The notes below the pieces were generated by a model. That model saw nothing but the letters and a program-made list of their open reading frames with translations. It ran no database searches and was not told the origin of the DNA. A stretch of DNA of 64,000 bases from Roseburia sp. GTDB taxonomy: Bacteria; Bacillota; Clostridia; Lachnospirales; Lachnospiraceae. The DNA lies in the NCBI GenBank assembly GCA_019421345.1, contig JAHZFL010000015.1, positions 15,068 to 79,067 on the forward strand, given 5' to 3'. This document shows, one piece after another, positions 1 to 8,866 of the stretch. How positions within the stretch are numbered: the first letter of the stretch is position 1; the number at the start of each line of letters is the position of its first letter. The position numbers and the translations under genes were made by a program.

Positions 1-1406
1 AAAATACTGCTGAAGAAAATGCTTGGACTGCCATTTGAAATGAGCAGAGCTCTGCGGAAATTTGTCTCTGTCATGCCGCCAAGTACCATACCAAGAAGGA
101 TCGGAACCGTCGGCAGATCAAGCTTTCGCAAAAACCATGCCAATACTGCAAATACCAGCGCTACCGCAACGTCAAAATAATTTTCGTTTACGGAATAAGC
201 GCCCGCCATGCAGAAAATCACGATGATCGGCGTTAAGATCTCCTGCGGAATCGACACCACCTTTGCGAACAGACTCGTAAGAAATTTTCCCTGCAAAAGC
301 ATAAACAAATTGACAAGGATCAGTCCCAGCATGATCGCGTACATAATATCGCCGTCCGTGGTAAATAGGCTAAGCCCCGGATTCAACCCATTGATCATAA
401 GCGCCGAGAGCATGATCGCAACGGTACCGTCTCCCGGAATCCCAAGTGTCAAAAGCGGTATCAGCGTCGCGCCTGTCACTGCGTTGTTGGCAGATTCTGC
501 CGCCGCAATTCCTTCAACAGAGCCATGCCCAAATTCCTCCGGGTGCTTTGACATATTCTTTGCCTGCGAATAACTAAACCACGACGCCTCGGAAGCGCCG
601 GTGCCCGGAATAATGCCAACCAGTACGCCGATCAGCGAAGAAAGCAGGACCGGTCTTGCCATCCGCTTATATTCCTCCTTCGTTATCCTTCCGTCATCCT
701 CGATCTTTGCGGTATCCAGCCGAAGCGCTCCTGCTTTTTTCTCCGCCTTTGCCAAAATCTCAACCAGCGCAAACAGACCGATAAGACAGACTGCCAAATC
801 CATTCCCAGATACAATCGGCTGCTGCCAAAGGTGAAGCGATCGTAGCTTGTCATGGGGTCTGCACCGATACAGGCGATAAAAAGTCCAAGACAAGCGGAG
901 ATCAGACCCTTGACGATACTTTTCCCCGATACTCCGGCAATGATCGTAAGTCCGAATACACAGACCATAAAATATTCCGGCGTTCCAAGCTGTGCCGCCA
1001 CCTTTGCCACCTGCGGTCCTAAAAACAAAAGCATCAGTGCGGAAAATACGCCGCCGAACGCAGAGGCGTAGAGCGCAATTTTTAACGCTGCTTTTGTGCG
1101 TCCTTTCTGTGACAGCGGATGTCCGTCCAGCATGGTAGCCGCTGCATGCGGCGTGCCCGGTGTATTAATGAGGATCGCAGACACGCTTCCCCCATAACCT
1201 CCTGCACAGTAGATACCGAGCAAAAACATCATACCCGGAATCGCCGGCATCGAATAAGTCACCGGCAAAAACAAAATGACACATAAGATCACGCTAAGTC
1301 CCGGAATTGCCGCAAACACAGAACCGATAAATACACCGAGATTGATCCATAAAATATTTTCCAGCGTAAAAAGAAGTCCGGCTGCCGGAACAATATATTT
1401 CATCAT
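1..1406 (-). CDS. tctA: Tripartite tricarboxylate transporter permease TctA (3' end cut by window)
   Basis: Large membrane subunit of a tripartite tricarboxylate (TTT) transporter, which moves citrate-like or other carboxylates with the small subunit TctB and binding protein TctC. About 468 codons are visible and the reading frame runs off the left edge, so the C terminus is missing. The protein is very hydrophobic and keeps family signatures such as PGTPHAAATMLDGHPL and GIIPGTGASEASWFSY. The start is the first of two adjacent ATG codons, 10 nt after AGGAGG. It is the last gene of tctC-tctB-tctA, 18 nt after tctB. The family is clear; the substrate cannot be read from the sequence. Confidence 0.93.
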   Translation of the reverse strand, partial: MMKYIVPAAGLLFTLENILWINLGVFIGSVFAAIPGLSVILCVILFLPVTYSMPAIPGMMFLLGIYCAGGYGGSVSAILINTPGTPHAAATMLDGHPLSQKGRTKAALKIALYASAFGGVFSALMLLFLGPQVAKVAAQLGTPEYFMVCVFGLTIIAGVSGKSIVKGLISACLGLFIACIGADPMTSYDRFTFGSSRLYLGMDLAVCLIGLFALVEILAKAEKKAGALRLDTAKIEDDGRITKEEYKRMARPVLLSSLIGVLVGIIPGTGASEASWFSYSQAKNMSKHPEEFGHGSVEGIAAAESANNAVTGATLIPLLTLGIPGDGTVAIMLSALMINGLNPGLSLFTTDGDIMYAIMLGLILVNLFMLLQGKFLTSLFAKVVSIPQEILTPIIVIFCMAGAYSVNENYFDVAVALVFAVLAWFLRKLDLPTVPILLGMVLGGMTETNFRRALLISNGSPSIFFSSI

Positions 1407-1424
1407 AGCACCTGCACCTCCTCC

Positions 1425-1940
1425 CTAAAATCCTACCTTTAGCACAAAACGGAATACTGCCCATATGACAACCGATAAAAACAGCGTGATCGCATAGTAG
1501 CTCCGCTTTCTGCACCGGAAATAGAGCAGAAAACCCAGACTGCAAAAGACCGCTCCGACAAGGAAAAGCCCTGTCACCTTGCTCAAGAAATAAGTAAAAA
1601 ACAGGATGCCAAAAATAATGAGCGCCTTTACCTCGGTCAGCACCTGAATGGATTTCCATTCTAAGGGCTGCTTTTTTATGATCTTATAGACCTCTTTTAC
1701 TGCAAGCATACCGCTGCATAACATCATGACCGTCATCAAAAGCGTCGGAAACGCCCTGCCGTTGACCACATCCTTTTCCGAAATCTGTACCTGCTGCGGC
1801 ATGATAAGCAAAATCACAAGTGCAAACAAAAAGCAGAGCACACTTGCCGTCAGATTTATGGGAATGCGGATTTCTTTATCCTTTAACCGCGCTCCGATCC
1901 TGTCGATCCTGTCATCAAACGCTTTGCCCCATCTGTTCAC
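1425..1940 (-). CDS. tctB: TctB small permease subunit
   Basis: Small membrane subunit of the TTT transporter, 171 aa. A basic, charged N-terminal stretch is followed by about four hydrophobic segments (near residues 27-45, 65-85, 105-135 and 145-168), the usual TctB layout and length. It sits between tctC and tctA in the same direction, as in most TTT operons. Sequence conservation in TctB is low, so the call rests on topology and on the two unmistakable partners. Confidence 0.85.
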   Translation of the reverse strand: MNRWGKAFDDRIDRIGARLKDKEIRIPINLTASVLCFLFALVILLIMPQQVQISEKDVVNGRAFPTLLMTVMMLCSGMLAVKEVYKIIKKQPLEWKSIQVLTEVKALIIFGILFFTYFLSKVTGLFLVGAVFCSLGFLLYFRCRKRSYYAITLFLSVVIWAVFRFVLKVGF

Positions 1941-1974
1941 CAGTCATCCCCCCTCCTAACCTCTCCTATGTGTA

Positions 1975-2940
1975 TTACTGTGAAACAACGTCCTTATATT
2001 CATTTACAATCGCCTTCACATTCTCAATATGCGCCTTAACGTCCTCCTCTGACATCGGCTCTGTCTCAAGAAGCATGGTATCCGAAAGCCATGTCGTCAC
2101 TTCCTCATCTGCAAGAATATCATCATAAAGCTTGCGAAGCTCCTCGATTTTTGCCTCATCCGTGCCTGCGCTTGCCATGATAAAGCAGCGGTTTCTAAAA
2201 TATGGATAACCCTTCTCGCCAACGCCTTCTGTTCCTGCAAACGGTCCGCTCTCCAAAGGCTTTTCATCAAACGCACACACGATCGACACGCCGCCCTGCT
2301 GATAGGTCTCTAAAATCTGCGCCTGATGAGAAACGGCAAAGTTTGTCTCCCCCTTTGCAACTGCCTGCGCAGCCTCTGCCGCCGAAGTATATGCTACAAG
2401 CTTAAGGTTTTCACCTGCGCCCATCTCGCCAAACAATGCCGCTGCCAGAAACGCTTCCGAGCCGGTAGAACCATTGACTGCCACGCTGATCTCCTGTCCG
2501 CTTGCCGCAAAAGATTCCAAATCCGCAATATTTTTAATATTTAAGTCTGATTTTGCCGACAATACAAAAATCGAGGAATAGAGATTCTCCACATACGCAA
2601 AATCCTCATATGTAAACTGCATCTTTGCCGGATCTAAAATAGATGTAATGGAAAATAAACCCTCACCCACAAATACCAATTCTTTATCATTCGCTTTTGT
2701 ATCTGCCACCCATGTGTTGACAGTCGCAGCGTCTCCTTTGACCGCCTCTGCAACCAATGTCAGATTCTCAGAATATGTCGCTGATTTTTCAGCCGCTTTC
2801 TGGCTGACCATTGCCGCAACCCCTGACGGCGCCCACGGACAGGTAACCTTCCAGCTCTCCTTACCGGAGCCGCTGCACCCTGCCATCAGTCCCACTGCCA
2901 TAACCACTGCCATAACTGCACTTACAAAACGTCCCTTCAT
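1975..2940 (-). CDS. tctC: TctC-type extracytoplasmic substrate-binding lipoprotein
   Basis: Solute-binding protein of the TTT (Bug) family, 321 aa, which captures the carboxylate outside the cell and hands it to TctAB. The N terminus is a lipoprotein signal peptide with lipobox LMAGC around residue 22, so the mature protein should be anchored at the outer face of the membrane. Bug-fold features are visible, including the CPWAPSG segment and a VNGSTGSEAF loop. It is the first gene of the tct operon, with a GGAGAGGA ribosome site, and its leader carries a sigma-A-type promoter and a palindrome. Confidence 0.9.
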   Translation of the reverse strand: MKGRFVSAVMAVVMAVGLMAGCSGSGKESWKVTCPWAPSGVAAMVSQKAAEKSATYSENLTLVAEAVKGDAATVNTWVADTKANDKELVFVGEGLFSITSILDPAKMQFTYEDFAYVENLYSSIFVLSAKSDLNIKNIADLESFAASGQEISVAVNGSTGSEAFLAAALFGEMGAGENLKLVAYTSAAEAAQAVAKGETNFAVSHQAQILETYQQGGVSIVCAFDEKPLESGPFAGTEGVGEKGYPYFRNRCFIMASAGTDEAKIEELRKLYDDILADEEVTTWLSDTMLLETEPMSEEDVKAHIENVKAIVNEYKDVVSQ

Positions 2941-2974
2941 TTTTCCTCTCCTTTTTTGCTGACTTTTTTATCAT

Positions 2975-2990
2975 GTTATCGGCCAATAAC
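2975..2990. promoter_or_regulatory. Palindromic operator candidate upstream of tctC
   Basis: GTTATCGGCCAATAAC is a near-perfect 16-bp palindrome just downstream of the predicted tct transcription start. Its position would suit repression by a dimeric regulator. No regulator gene sits next to the operon inside the window. Confidence 0.4.
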
Positions 2991-3005
2991 TTTTCGATAT
3001 ACTTC

Positions 3006-3034
3006 ATCTTAGAGGAATCATTTTACCAATACAA
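3006..3034 (-). promoter_or_regulatory. Sigma-A-type promoter for the tct operon
   Basis: On the minus strand a TTGTAT -35 (3034-3029) and a TAAGAT -10 (3011-3006) are separated by exactly 17 bp, about 65 bp before the tctC start codon. The rest of this roughly 350-bp intergenic region is AT-rich and shows no convincing gene; it holds the truA terminator and a stem-loop repeat at its right end. Confidence 0.5.
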
Positions 3035-3228
3035 CAAATTTTTTTATTTTTTTAAATAAGTTGTATGTTATTTGTCATTTTCTCCAATATTTGTATTTTC
3101 ATATTCTTTTTTTCGCTTATTTTATCCAATCGATTTTCATGCACCACCATGAATACGCACAATATTTTTTGTTTTTCATTTGCGTTTTATAACAATGTGC
3201 GTGCTCCTGCTAACACGAAGTATGCTGA

Positions 3229-3265
3229 TATGACATCGGACTGCAGAGCAATTTCCTATGTCATA
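3229..3265. repeat. Stem-loop repeat, copy 1
   Basis: A 37-nt imperfect inverted repeat with arms TATGACAT(C)GG and CCTATGTCATA. It shares 25 consecutive bases (3244-3268) with a second copy at 53349-53385. Both copies lie directly after the terminator hairpin of a minus-strand operon. Confidence 0.55.
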
Positions 3266-3298
3266 AAAAGGGCTGCGCACTATTCGTGCGACAGCCCT
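3265..3298 (-). terminator. Rho-independent terminator after truA
   Basis: Read on the minus strand, a GC-rich stem (AGGGCTG-TCGCAC paired with GTGCG-CAGCCCT) closes a 5-nt loop and is followed by TTTTTAT. It overlaps the truA stop codon and ends the trmL-ecf-truA operon. Confidence 0.85.
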
Positions 3299-4043
3299 AT
3301 TCCTGTTCCTCATATACAATTCCCATCATCGTCAGACCGTGCGCTGGAGCCGTCGGTCCGGCGGCGCCGCGGTCGCACGCCGCCAATATTTCCGCCATAT
3401 GCTCCGGCTCCCACTCTCCGCCGCCGACGCGGATCAGCGTGCCCGCAATAATCCTGACCATATTATACAAAAAACCGTTTCCTCTCACCCGGATCGTGAT
3501 AATGTCATCATTGCGCTCCACCTCACAGGCATAGATCGTGCGCACCGTAGACTTCACCTGTGCCCCGATGGCGCAAAAGCTCTTAAAATCGTGCTCCCCC
3601 ACAAGATACGAAGCCGCCTCCTGCATCTTATCTGCCGCAAGCGGATGGTGATAAAAATAAGTATCGAGCCTTCTTGTGGGCATACGGAAGGTACGGTTCA
3701 AAATGCGGTACTCATAGGTTTTCACGCTGTTTTGATAGCGCGGATGCCAGTCCGGCGGCACCTCGCACGACCCCTGCACGACAATGTCCTGCGGGAGCCG
3801 CTGGTTTAATGCAAACGAAATCTTATCTGCCGGCATTCTCGTCTGCGTATCAAAAATTGCCACATTCCCCAGTGAATGAACGCCGGAATCTGTCCGGCTC
3901 GCCCCCGTCACCACGATCGGCTCTTTTAAAAGTGCACAAAGCTCCCGATTTAAGACCTCCTCGATCGTAATACCGTTCGGCTGTATCTGCCACCCCTTAT
4001 AGTTCGTGCCGTCATAGGCAACAATCATTTTTACACGCATCAA
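3297..4043 (-). CDS. truA: tRNA pseudouridine(38-40) synthase TruA
   Basis: Converts uridines 38-40 of the tRNA anticodon arm to pseudouridine. At 248 aa it has the normal bacterial TruA length. The catalytic motif GASRTDSGVHSLG places the nucleophile at Asp52, and the second-domain YHYxY-like segment is present. The start could be Met1 or Met2. It lies 7 nt after ecfT, the common Firmicute order ecfA1-ecfA2-ecfT-truA, but the ribosomal genes rplM and rpsI that often follow are absent here and a terminator comes instead. Confidence 0.95.
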   Translation of the reverse strand: MMRVKMIVAYDGTNYKGWQIQPNGITIEEVLNRELCALLKEPIVVTGASRTDSGVHSLGNVAIFDTQTRMPADKISFALNQRLPQDIVVQGSCEVPPDWHPRYQNSVKTYEYRILNRTFRMPTRRLDTYFYHHPLAADKMQEAASYLVGEHDFKSFCAIGAQVKSTVRTIYACEVERNDDIITIRVRGNGFLYNMVRIIAGTLIRVGGGEWEPEHMAEILAACDRGAAGPTAPAHGLTMMGIVYEEQE

Positions 4044-4050
4044 ATTTCTC

Positions 4051-4863
4051 CTACTGCGGCCAGTTTAAAAATGTTCTGCACAAAAGAACCGCCGCCAGAT
4101 ACAGGACTACGATCACATACGCCGCGCGGTCTCTGCCCTCATAGCGCAGCGGCTTCATCTTCGTGCGTCCGCTGCCGCCGTGATAACAGCGCGCCTCCAT
4201 CGCCATCGCAAGATCGTCTGCCCGCCGGAACGCCGATACAAACAGCGGTACGAGGATCGGGATCATACTCTTTACCTTCTTTAACAGGTTTCCACTCTCA
4301 AAATCTGCGCCGCGCGCCATCTGCGCCTTCATAATCTTATCCGTTTCCTCAATGAGGATCGGAATAAAACGAAGTGCGATCGACATCATCATTGCGATCG
4401 CATGCACCGGAACGCCGATCTTTGACAGAGGCATCAGTGCTTTTTCCAGTCCGTCCGTCAGCTGGTTCGGTGTGGTCGTAAGCGTCATGATCGACGTTCC
4501 AAGGATCAGATAGGACAGACGAACCGCCATAAGCGCCGCATTTTTCACACCCTCTTTTGTAATTTCAAAAACCCAGAAAGATACGAGCGTCTCCCCCGGC
4601 GTCAGGAAAAGGTTAAAGACCGCCGTGATCAGCATCAGGATCAAAATGGCTTTGAGTCCCTTGACCATAAAACGGAACGGAACCTTAGAAAGCCGGATCA
4701 CTGCGATCAAAAATATCGTTGCGATGCCAAACGCCGCCAAACCGCGAAAACAGAACAGCGATATAATATAGATCAGTGTGCCAAATAATTTGACACGCGG
4801 GTCCAGTTTATGAATGGGCGAATCTGCCGGATAATACTGGCCCAGTGTAATATCTCTCAACAT
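4051..4863 (-). CDS. ecfT: ECF transporter transmembrane protein EcfT
   Basis: Membrane coupling subunit of the energy-coupling factor module; it joins the two ATPases to interchangeable S components that bind vitamins such as thiamine or riboflavin. 270 aa with several hydrophobic segments. The two cytoplasmic coupling motifs are visible as ARG (residues 183-185) and EARCY (223-227, normally ARG/ARC), which dock into the ATPases. It follows ecfA2 by 21 nt. ThiT at 32.4 kb is a likely client. Confidence 0.95.
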   Translation of the reverse strand: MLRDITLGQYYPADSPIHKLDPRVKLFGTLIYIISLFCFRGLAAFGIATIFLIAVIRLSKVPFRFMVKGLKAILILMLITAVFNLFLTPGETLVSFWVFEITKEGVKNAALMAVRLSYLILGTSIMTLTTTPNQLTDGLEKALMPLSKIGVPVHAIAMMMSIALRFIPILIEETDKIMKAQMARGADFESGNLLKKVKSMIPILVPLFVSAFRRADDLAMAMEARCYHGGSGRTKMKPLRYEGRDRAAYVIVVLYLAAVLLCRTFLNWPQ

Positions 4864-4884
4864 ATGTTTGTTTCCTCCGTACTA

Positions 4885-5763
4885 CTATCTGTGAACGTCC
4901 GCGCGCCCCGCGTCAACTCCCGCAAGCGCCTCCATCAGACTTTGCCGCGCCTCCTCCACGGTCGTTGCAGCCGTATTCACCGCAAGCCCGCGCTCCTTTA
5001 GCTCATGCATCAGATATGTCACCTGCGGAGCGGCAAGTCCGACCTGCTCCAGCTCCTTATAATGCAAAAACACCTGACTTGGGGTATCGTCAAACATGAC
5101 CTCGCCCTGATTCATAACGATGATGCGCTCCACATATTTTGCCACATCCTCCATGCTGTGTGAGACAAGAATCACCGTGATACCGCGTTCCTTGTGCATA
5201 CGCGCCACCAGATCAAGAATTTCATCTCTCCCCGCCGGATCAAGTCCCGCCGTCGGCTCGTCCAAAATCAACACCTCCGGCTTCATCGCAAGCACGCCGG
5301 CAATCGCCACACGCCGCTTTTGCCCGCCGGAGAGATCAAACGGAGACTGATAATAAAGCGACTCCGGCATTCCGACGCTGCGCAGCGCCTCAAAGGCGCG
5401 CAGTCCCGCTTCCTCCTTTGTCAGCCCCTGATTTCTCGGACCAAAGCATACATCGTCAAAGATCGTCGTCTCAAACAACTGATGCTCCGGGTACTGGAAC
5501 ACCAGTCCCACGCGGCTGCGCAGCTCGCGCAGATCGAAATCATCCGCATAAATATCCTGCCCGTGAAAATAAATCGTACCGGAGGTCGCCTTCATCAAGC
5601 CGTTTAAATGCTGGATCAGCGTCGACTTTCCCGAACCCGTATGTCCGATGATCCCGATAAACTGTCCTTCCTTGATTTCAAGGTTAATATTTTTAAGCGC
5701 CTGGATCCGGTATGCCGTCTCCTCACTGTATACATAATTGATCTTATCTAAAATAATTGACAT
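4885..5763 (-). CDS. ecfA2: ECF transporter ATPase EcfA2
   Basis: One of the two ATPases of the ECF module. Walker A GHTGSGKST, Q-loop FQYPEHQLF, signature LSGGQKRR and Walker B LILDEPTAGLDP are all intact. The YPEHQLF form of the Q-loop and the DLSGGQKRRVAIAG stretch are typical of EcfA2. The chosen start is the ATG of MSIIL (292 aa), because GGGTGG is 5 nt before it but too close to the in-frame ATG three codons upstream. Adjacent to ecfA1 and ecfT. Confidence 0.94.
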   Translation of the reverse strand: MSIILDKINYVYSEETAYRIQALKNINLEIKEGQFIGIIGHTGSGKSTLIQHLNGLMKATSGTIYFHGQDIYADDFDLRELRSRVGLVFQYPEHQLFETTIFDDVCFGPRNQGLTKEEAGLRAFEALRSVGMPESLYYQSPFDLSGGQKRRVAIAGVLAMKPEVLILDEPTAGLDPAGRDEILDLVARMHKERGITVILVSHSMEDVAKYVERIIVMNQGEVMFDDTPSQVFLHYKELEQVGLAAPQVTYLMHELKERGLAVNTAATTVEEARQSLMEALAGVDAGRADVHR

Positions 5764-5786
5764 CCATTCCACCCTTATGCCTTATC

Positions 5787-6650
5787 TCATGCAGTAATCT
5801 GCGCTTCCTTCAGCAGCGCCTCCACCAGTTCTTCCCTGCGCAGAATGCCGATCGGAATATGAAGCCCCGACTGCCGGAGCATATCTGCCAGAATCGTAAC
5901 CTGCGGAACATCCAGACGGTATTCCTTTAATTTTCCCACCTGCGAAAAAATCTCACGCGGTGTTCCCTGCATCACAACCTTGCCCTGATCCATTACGATC
6001 ACCTTGTCCGCATCAACAACCTCCTCCATATAGTGTGTGATCAAAAGTACTGTCACACCCTTTTTTCGATTCAGCTCATGCGCCGTTTGCAGAACCTCAC
6101 GCCGTCCGTTTGGGTCAAGCATCGCTGTCGGCTCGTCCAGCACGATACATTTCGGCTGCATCGCCACTACGCCCGCAATCGCCACACGCTGCTTTTGTCC
6201 GCCGGAAAGCTTGTTCGGAGAATGATGGCGATACTTTAACATCCCGACCGCGCCGAGACTTTCCTCGACACGACGCCAGATCTCGTCCGTCGGCATACCG
6301 ATATTCTCCGGTCCAAAGCCCACATCCTCCTCCACAACACTCGCGATGATCTGATTATCGGGATTCTGGAACACCATACCCGCCGTCTGACGCACGGCAA
6401 GCACATTTTCCTCTTTTGAAACGTCCTTGCCGTCTACCCAGAGCGTTCCCTCTCCCGGCGCAAGGAGGGCGTTGATGTGCTTTGCCAGCGTTGACTTCCC
6501 CGAACCATTGTGACCGAGCACCGCGATAAATTCCCCTTCCTTCACGTCAAGATCCACATGGTCAAGCGCCGTGGCGATCGACTCTACATTGCCCTCCTCG
6601 TCGCGTCTGATATATTCATGAACCAGTTGTCTAGCCTTGATAATTCCCAT
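5787..6650 (-). CDS. ecfA1: ECF transporter ATPase EcfA1
   Basis: Second ATPase of the ECF module, 287 aa. Walker A GHNGSGKST (46-54), Q-loop FQNPDNQ (94-100), LSGGQ signature (148-152) and Walker B VLDEP (170-174) are intact. FQNPDNQIIASVVEEDVGFGPEN is the classical EcfA1 form. It begins 4 nt after trmL, so the two are almost certainly cotranscribed and translated together. Confidence 0.94.
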   Translation of the reverse strand: MGIIKARQLVHEYIRRDEEGNVESIATALDHVDLDVKEGEFIAVLGHNGSGKSTLAKHINALLAPGEGTLWVDGKDVSKEENVLAVRQTAGMVFQNPDNQIIASVVEEDVGFGPENIGMPTDEIWRRVEESLGAVGMLKYRHHSPNKLSGGQKQRVAIAGVVAMQPKCIVLDEPTAMLDPNGRREVLQTAHELNRKKGVTVLLITHYMEEVVDADKVIVMDQGKVVMQGTPREIFSQVGKLKEYRLDVPQVTILADMLRQSGLHIPIGILRREELVEALLKEAQITA

Positions 6651-6654
6651 TCCG

Positions 6655-7158
6655 TCAATCCTCCCAGCGCAGTCTGTGCAGCTCCCCCTGCGTTTTCATA
6701 TGGTCAAAGCCGTTCTGCCGCAGCGCCTCATAAAGCACGATCGCCGCAGAATTAGACAGATTCAGGGAGCGCGTCTCCCCGATCATCGGAATCCGCACAC
6801 AGTATTCTTCATTTTCCTTTAAAATTTCTTCCGGGATTCCGGCGCTCTCTTTTCCGAATACAAGATAGCAGTCCGGCTCATATACTGCCTCCGTATAGAC
6901 CCTGCGCGCCTTTGTCGTTGCAAAATAAAGCTTTGCGTGCGGATTCCTTTCACAAAAATCCTGCCAGTTGACATAGGTCGTCACGTCAAGCTCCTTCCAA
7001 TAATCCATGCCGGAACGGCGGATCGCCTTTTCATCCAGCCGAAAACCAAGCGGCTCGATGAGATGAAGCCTTGTGCCCGTCGCCACACAGGTACGCCCGA
7101 TATTTCCCGTATTTGCCGGAATCTCCGGCTCGTATAATACAATATTTAACTCTGCCAT
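6655..7158 (-). CDS. trmL: tRNA (cytidine(34)-2'-O)-methyltransferase TrmL
   Basis: SPOUT-class methyltransferase that methylates the ribose of the wobble nucleotide in leucine tRNAs with SAM as donor. 167 aa, close to the usual TrmL size. Conserved motifs are NIVLYEPEIPANTGNIGRTC at the N terminus, LVFGKESAGIPE, and the knotted C-terminal RIPM-ETRSLNLSNSAAI segment that binds SAM. First gene of the run into the ecf-truA genes. Confidence 0.93.
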   Translation of the reverse strand: MAELNIVLYEPEIPANTGNIGRTCVATGTRLHLIEPLGFRLDEKAIRRSGMDYWKELDVTTYVNWQDFCERNPHAKLYFATTKARRVYTEAVYEPDCYLVFGKESAGIPEEILKENEEYCVRIPMIGETRSLNLSNSAAIVLYEALRQNGFDHMKTQGELHRLRWED

Positions 7159-7200
7159 TTTTCCTTTTCCTAATCTGCGCCGGATACACGGCGCTCCGAG

Positions 7201-8370
7201 CTATTTTCTGCTGCGCAGCTCTGCGACAAATGCCTCCATACGATCCATCGCAAGCTTTAAATTCTTCAATGAATATGCATAGGAAATACGGATAAAGCCC
7301 TCGCCGCAGCTTCCGAACGCCGTCCCCGGCACGACTGCAAGCTTCTGTGCGTTTAACAGCTCCGTAGCAAACTCCTCCGAGGTCATGCCAAATTCCCGAA
7401 TGCACGGAAATACATAAAATGCTCCGAACGGCTCAAAGCAGGAAAGCCCCATCTCCTTAAAACGATGCAAAAGATAGCGCCGTCTGCCGTTGTATTCCTC
7501 GCGCATTCCCGCAACATCCGCGTCTCCGTCCCGCAGCGCTGCAACCGCCGCATACTGGCTTGTCGTCGGCGCGCACATGATCGCGTACTGATGAATCTTT
7601 AACATTTGCTCAATGATCCTCTTAGGACCGCACACATAGCCGAGTCTCCAGCCCGTCATCGCATGAGATTTGGAAAATCCGTTGATGACAAGCGTCCGCT
7701 CACGCATCCCGGAAAGCCCCGCAATCGAAACATGATTCTCAAGATAGGTAAGATCCGCATAAATCTCATCACTGAGCACAAACAGATCGTGCCGCAAGAT
7801 CACCTCTGCAATCGCCTCTAAATCGGCGCGCTCCATAACTGCCCCCGTCGGGTTATTGGGAAACGGAAGCACCAGAAGCTTTGTTTTCGGAGTGATCGCA
7901 GCCTCAAGCTCCTCCGCCGTCAGACGGAACTGATTTTCTTCCTTTAGCTCGATCACTACCGGCGTACCGCCCGCCAGCACGGCGCACGGCAGATAAGAAA
8001 CATAGCTCGGCTGCGGGATCAGCACCTCGTCTGTAGGGTCTAGCATAGCACGCATCGCAATATCGATCGCCTCGCTGCCGCCGACGGTAATCAAAATCTC
8101 ATCATCCGGATCGTAGCTTAAGCCATAACGTCTCGTCAGATAACGGTCGATCTCAACCTTAAGCTCCTTTAAGCCGGCATTCGACGTATAATGCGTCTTG
8201 CCCTTTTCCAGAGAATAAATACCCTCATCCCGGATGTGCCACGGCGTATCAAAGTCCGGCTCGCCTACACCAAGAGAGATTGCGTCCTTCATCTCACTTA
8301 CAATATCAAAAAACTTGCGGATACCGGACGGCTGGATATTTACAATCGTTTTATTTAATGGGTCTCTCAT
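7201..8370 (-). CDS. PLP-dependent class I/II aminotransferase
   Basis: Fold type I aminotransferase of the AspB/PatA kind, 389 aa. The PLP lysine is Lys234 in NGFSKSHAMTGWRLGY, with upstream PNNPTG and DEIYADL motifs for cofactor contact. The substrate pair is not decidable from sequence; aromatic, aspartate or N-acetyl-diaminopimelate substrates are all possible. It overlaps the upstream Lrp-type regulator by 4 nt (ATGA), so the two are translationally coupled and the regulator probably responds to an amino acid this enzyme handles. Confidence 0.9.
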   Translation of the reverse strand: MRDPLNKTIVNIQPSGIRKFFDIVSEMKDAISLGVGEPDFDTPWHIRDEGIYSLEKGKTHYTSNAGLKELKVEIDRYLTRRYGLSYDPDDEILITVGGSEAIDIAMRAMLDPTDEVLIPQPSYVSYLPCAVLAGGTPVVIELKEENQFRLTAEELEAAITPKTKLLVLPFPNNPTGAVMERADLEAIAEVILRHDLFVLSDEIYADLTYLENHVSIAGLSGMRERTLVINGFSKSHAMTGWRLGYVCGPKRIIEQMLKIHQYAIMCAPTTSQYAAVAALRDGDADVAGMREEYNGRRRYLLHRFKEMGLSCFEPFGAFYVFPCIREFGMTSEEFATELLNAQKLAVVPGTAFGSCGEGFIRISYAYSLKNLKLAMDRMEAFVAELRSRK

Positions 8371-8849
8371 GGTATCATCTGTATCCTTTCGTCTTTGGTC
8401 TGCTCCGCGATCACCGTTCCGTGATCCTTATATTTCTTTAAAATAAAATTCGTCTTTGTGCTGAGCACCGAATCAAGCGCGGACAGCTTATCCGAAACAA
8501 ACTGCGCCACATCGCGCAGCGTCTTTCCCTCAAGCGTCACCATAAAGTCAAAGCCGCCGGAAATCAGATACACCGAGTTCACCTCAGGATAATTATAAAT
8601 GCGCTCCGCCACCTTATCAAAGCCCATCCCCCGCTGCGGCGTCACACGCACCTCGATCATCGCCGTCACCTTGTCGATTCCAACCTTGTCCCAGTCAATG
8701 ATCGTGTGATAACCGCAGATGACATGCTCCGCCTCCATACGCTCAAGCTCATTAAGCACCGCCGCCTCATCAACCCCAAGCATGATCGCCAGCTCCTTTA
8801 GATCAATACGGCTGTTTTTCTCAATAAATGTCAATATCTTCTCTCTCAT
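8367..8849 (-). CDS. Lrp/AsnC family transcriptional regulator
   Basis: Leucine-responsive-type regulator, 160 aa: an N-terminal winged helix-turn-helix (about residues 1-60, with DLKELAIMLGVDEAAVLNELERM) and a C-terminal RAM ligand domain (about 70-150). The start is the ATG of MREKIL, because GGAGG lies 7 nt before it and inside the codons that would follow the upstream ATG. It is coupled to the aminotransferase that follows, a frequent pairing in Firmicutes. Confidence 0.9.
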   Translation of the reverse strand: MREKILTFIEKNSRIDLKELAIMLGVDEAAVLNELERMEAEHVICGYHTIIDWDKVGIDKVTAMIEVRVTPQRGMGFDKVAERIYNYPEVNSVYLISGGFDFMVTLEGKTLRDVAQFVSDKLSALDSVLSTKTNFILKKYKDHGTVIAEQTKDERIQMIP

Positions 8850-8866
8850 TGTTGCCTCCATTCCCT

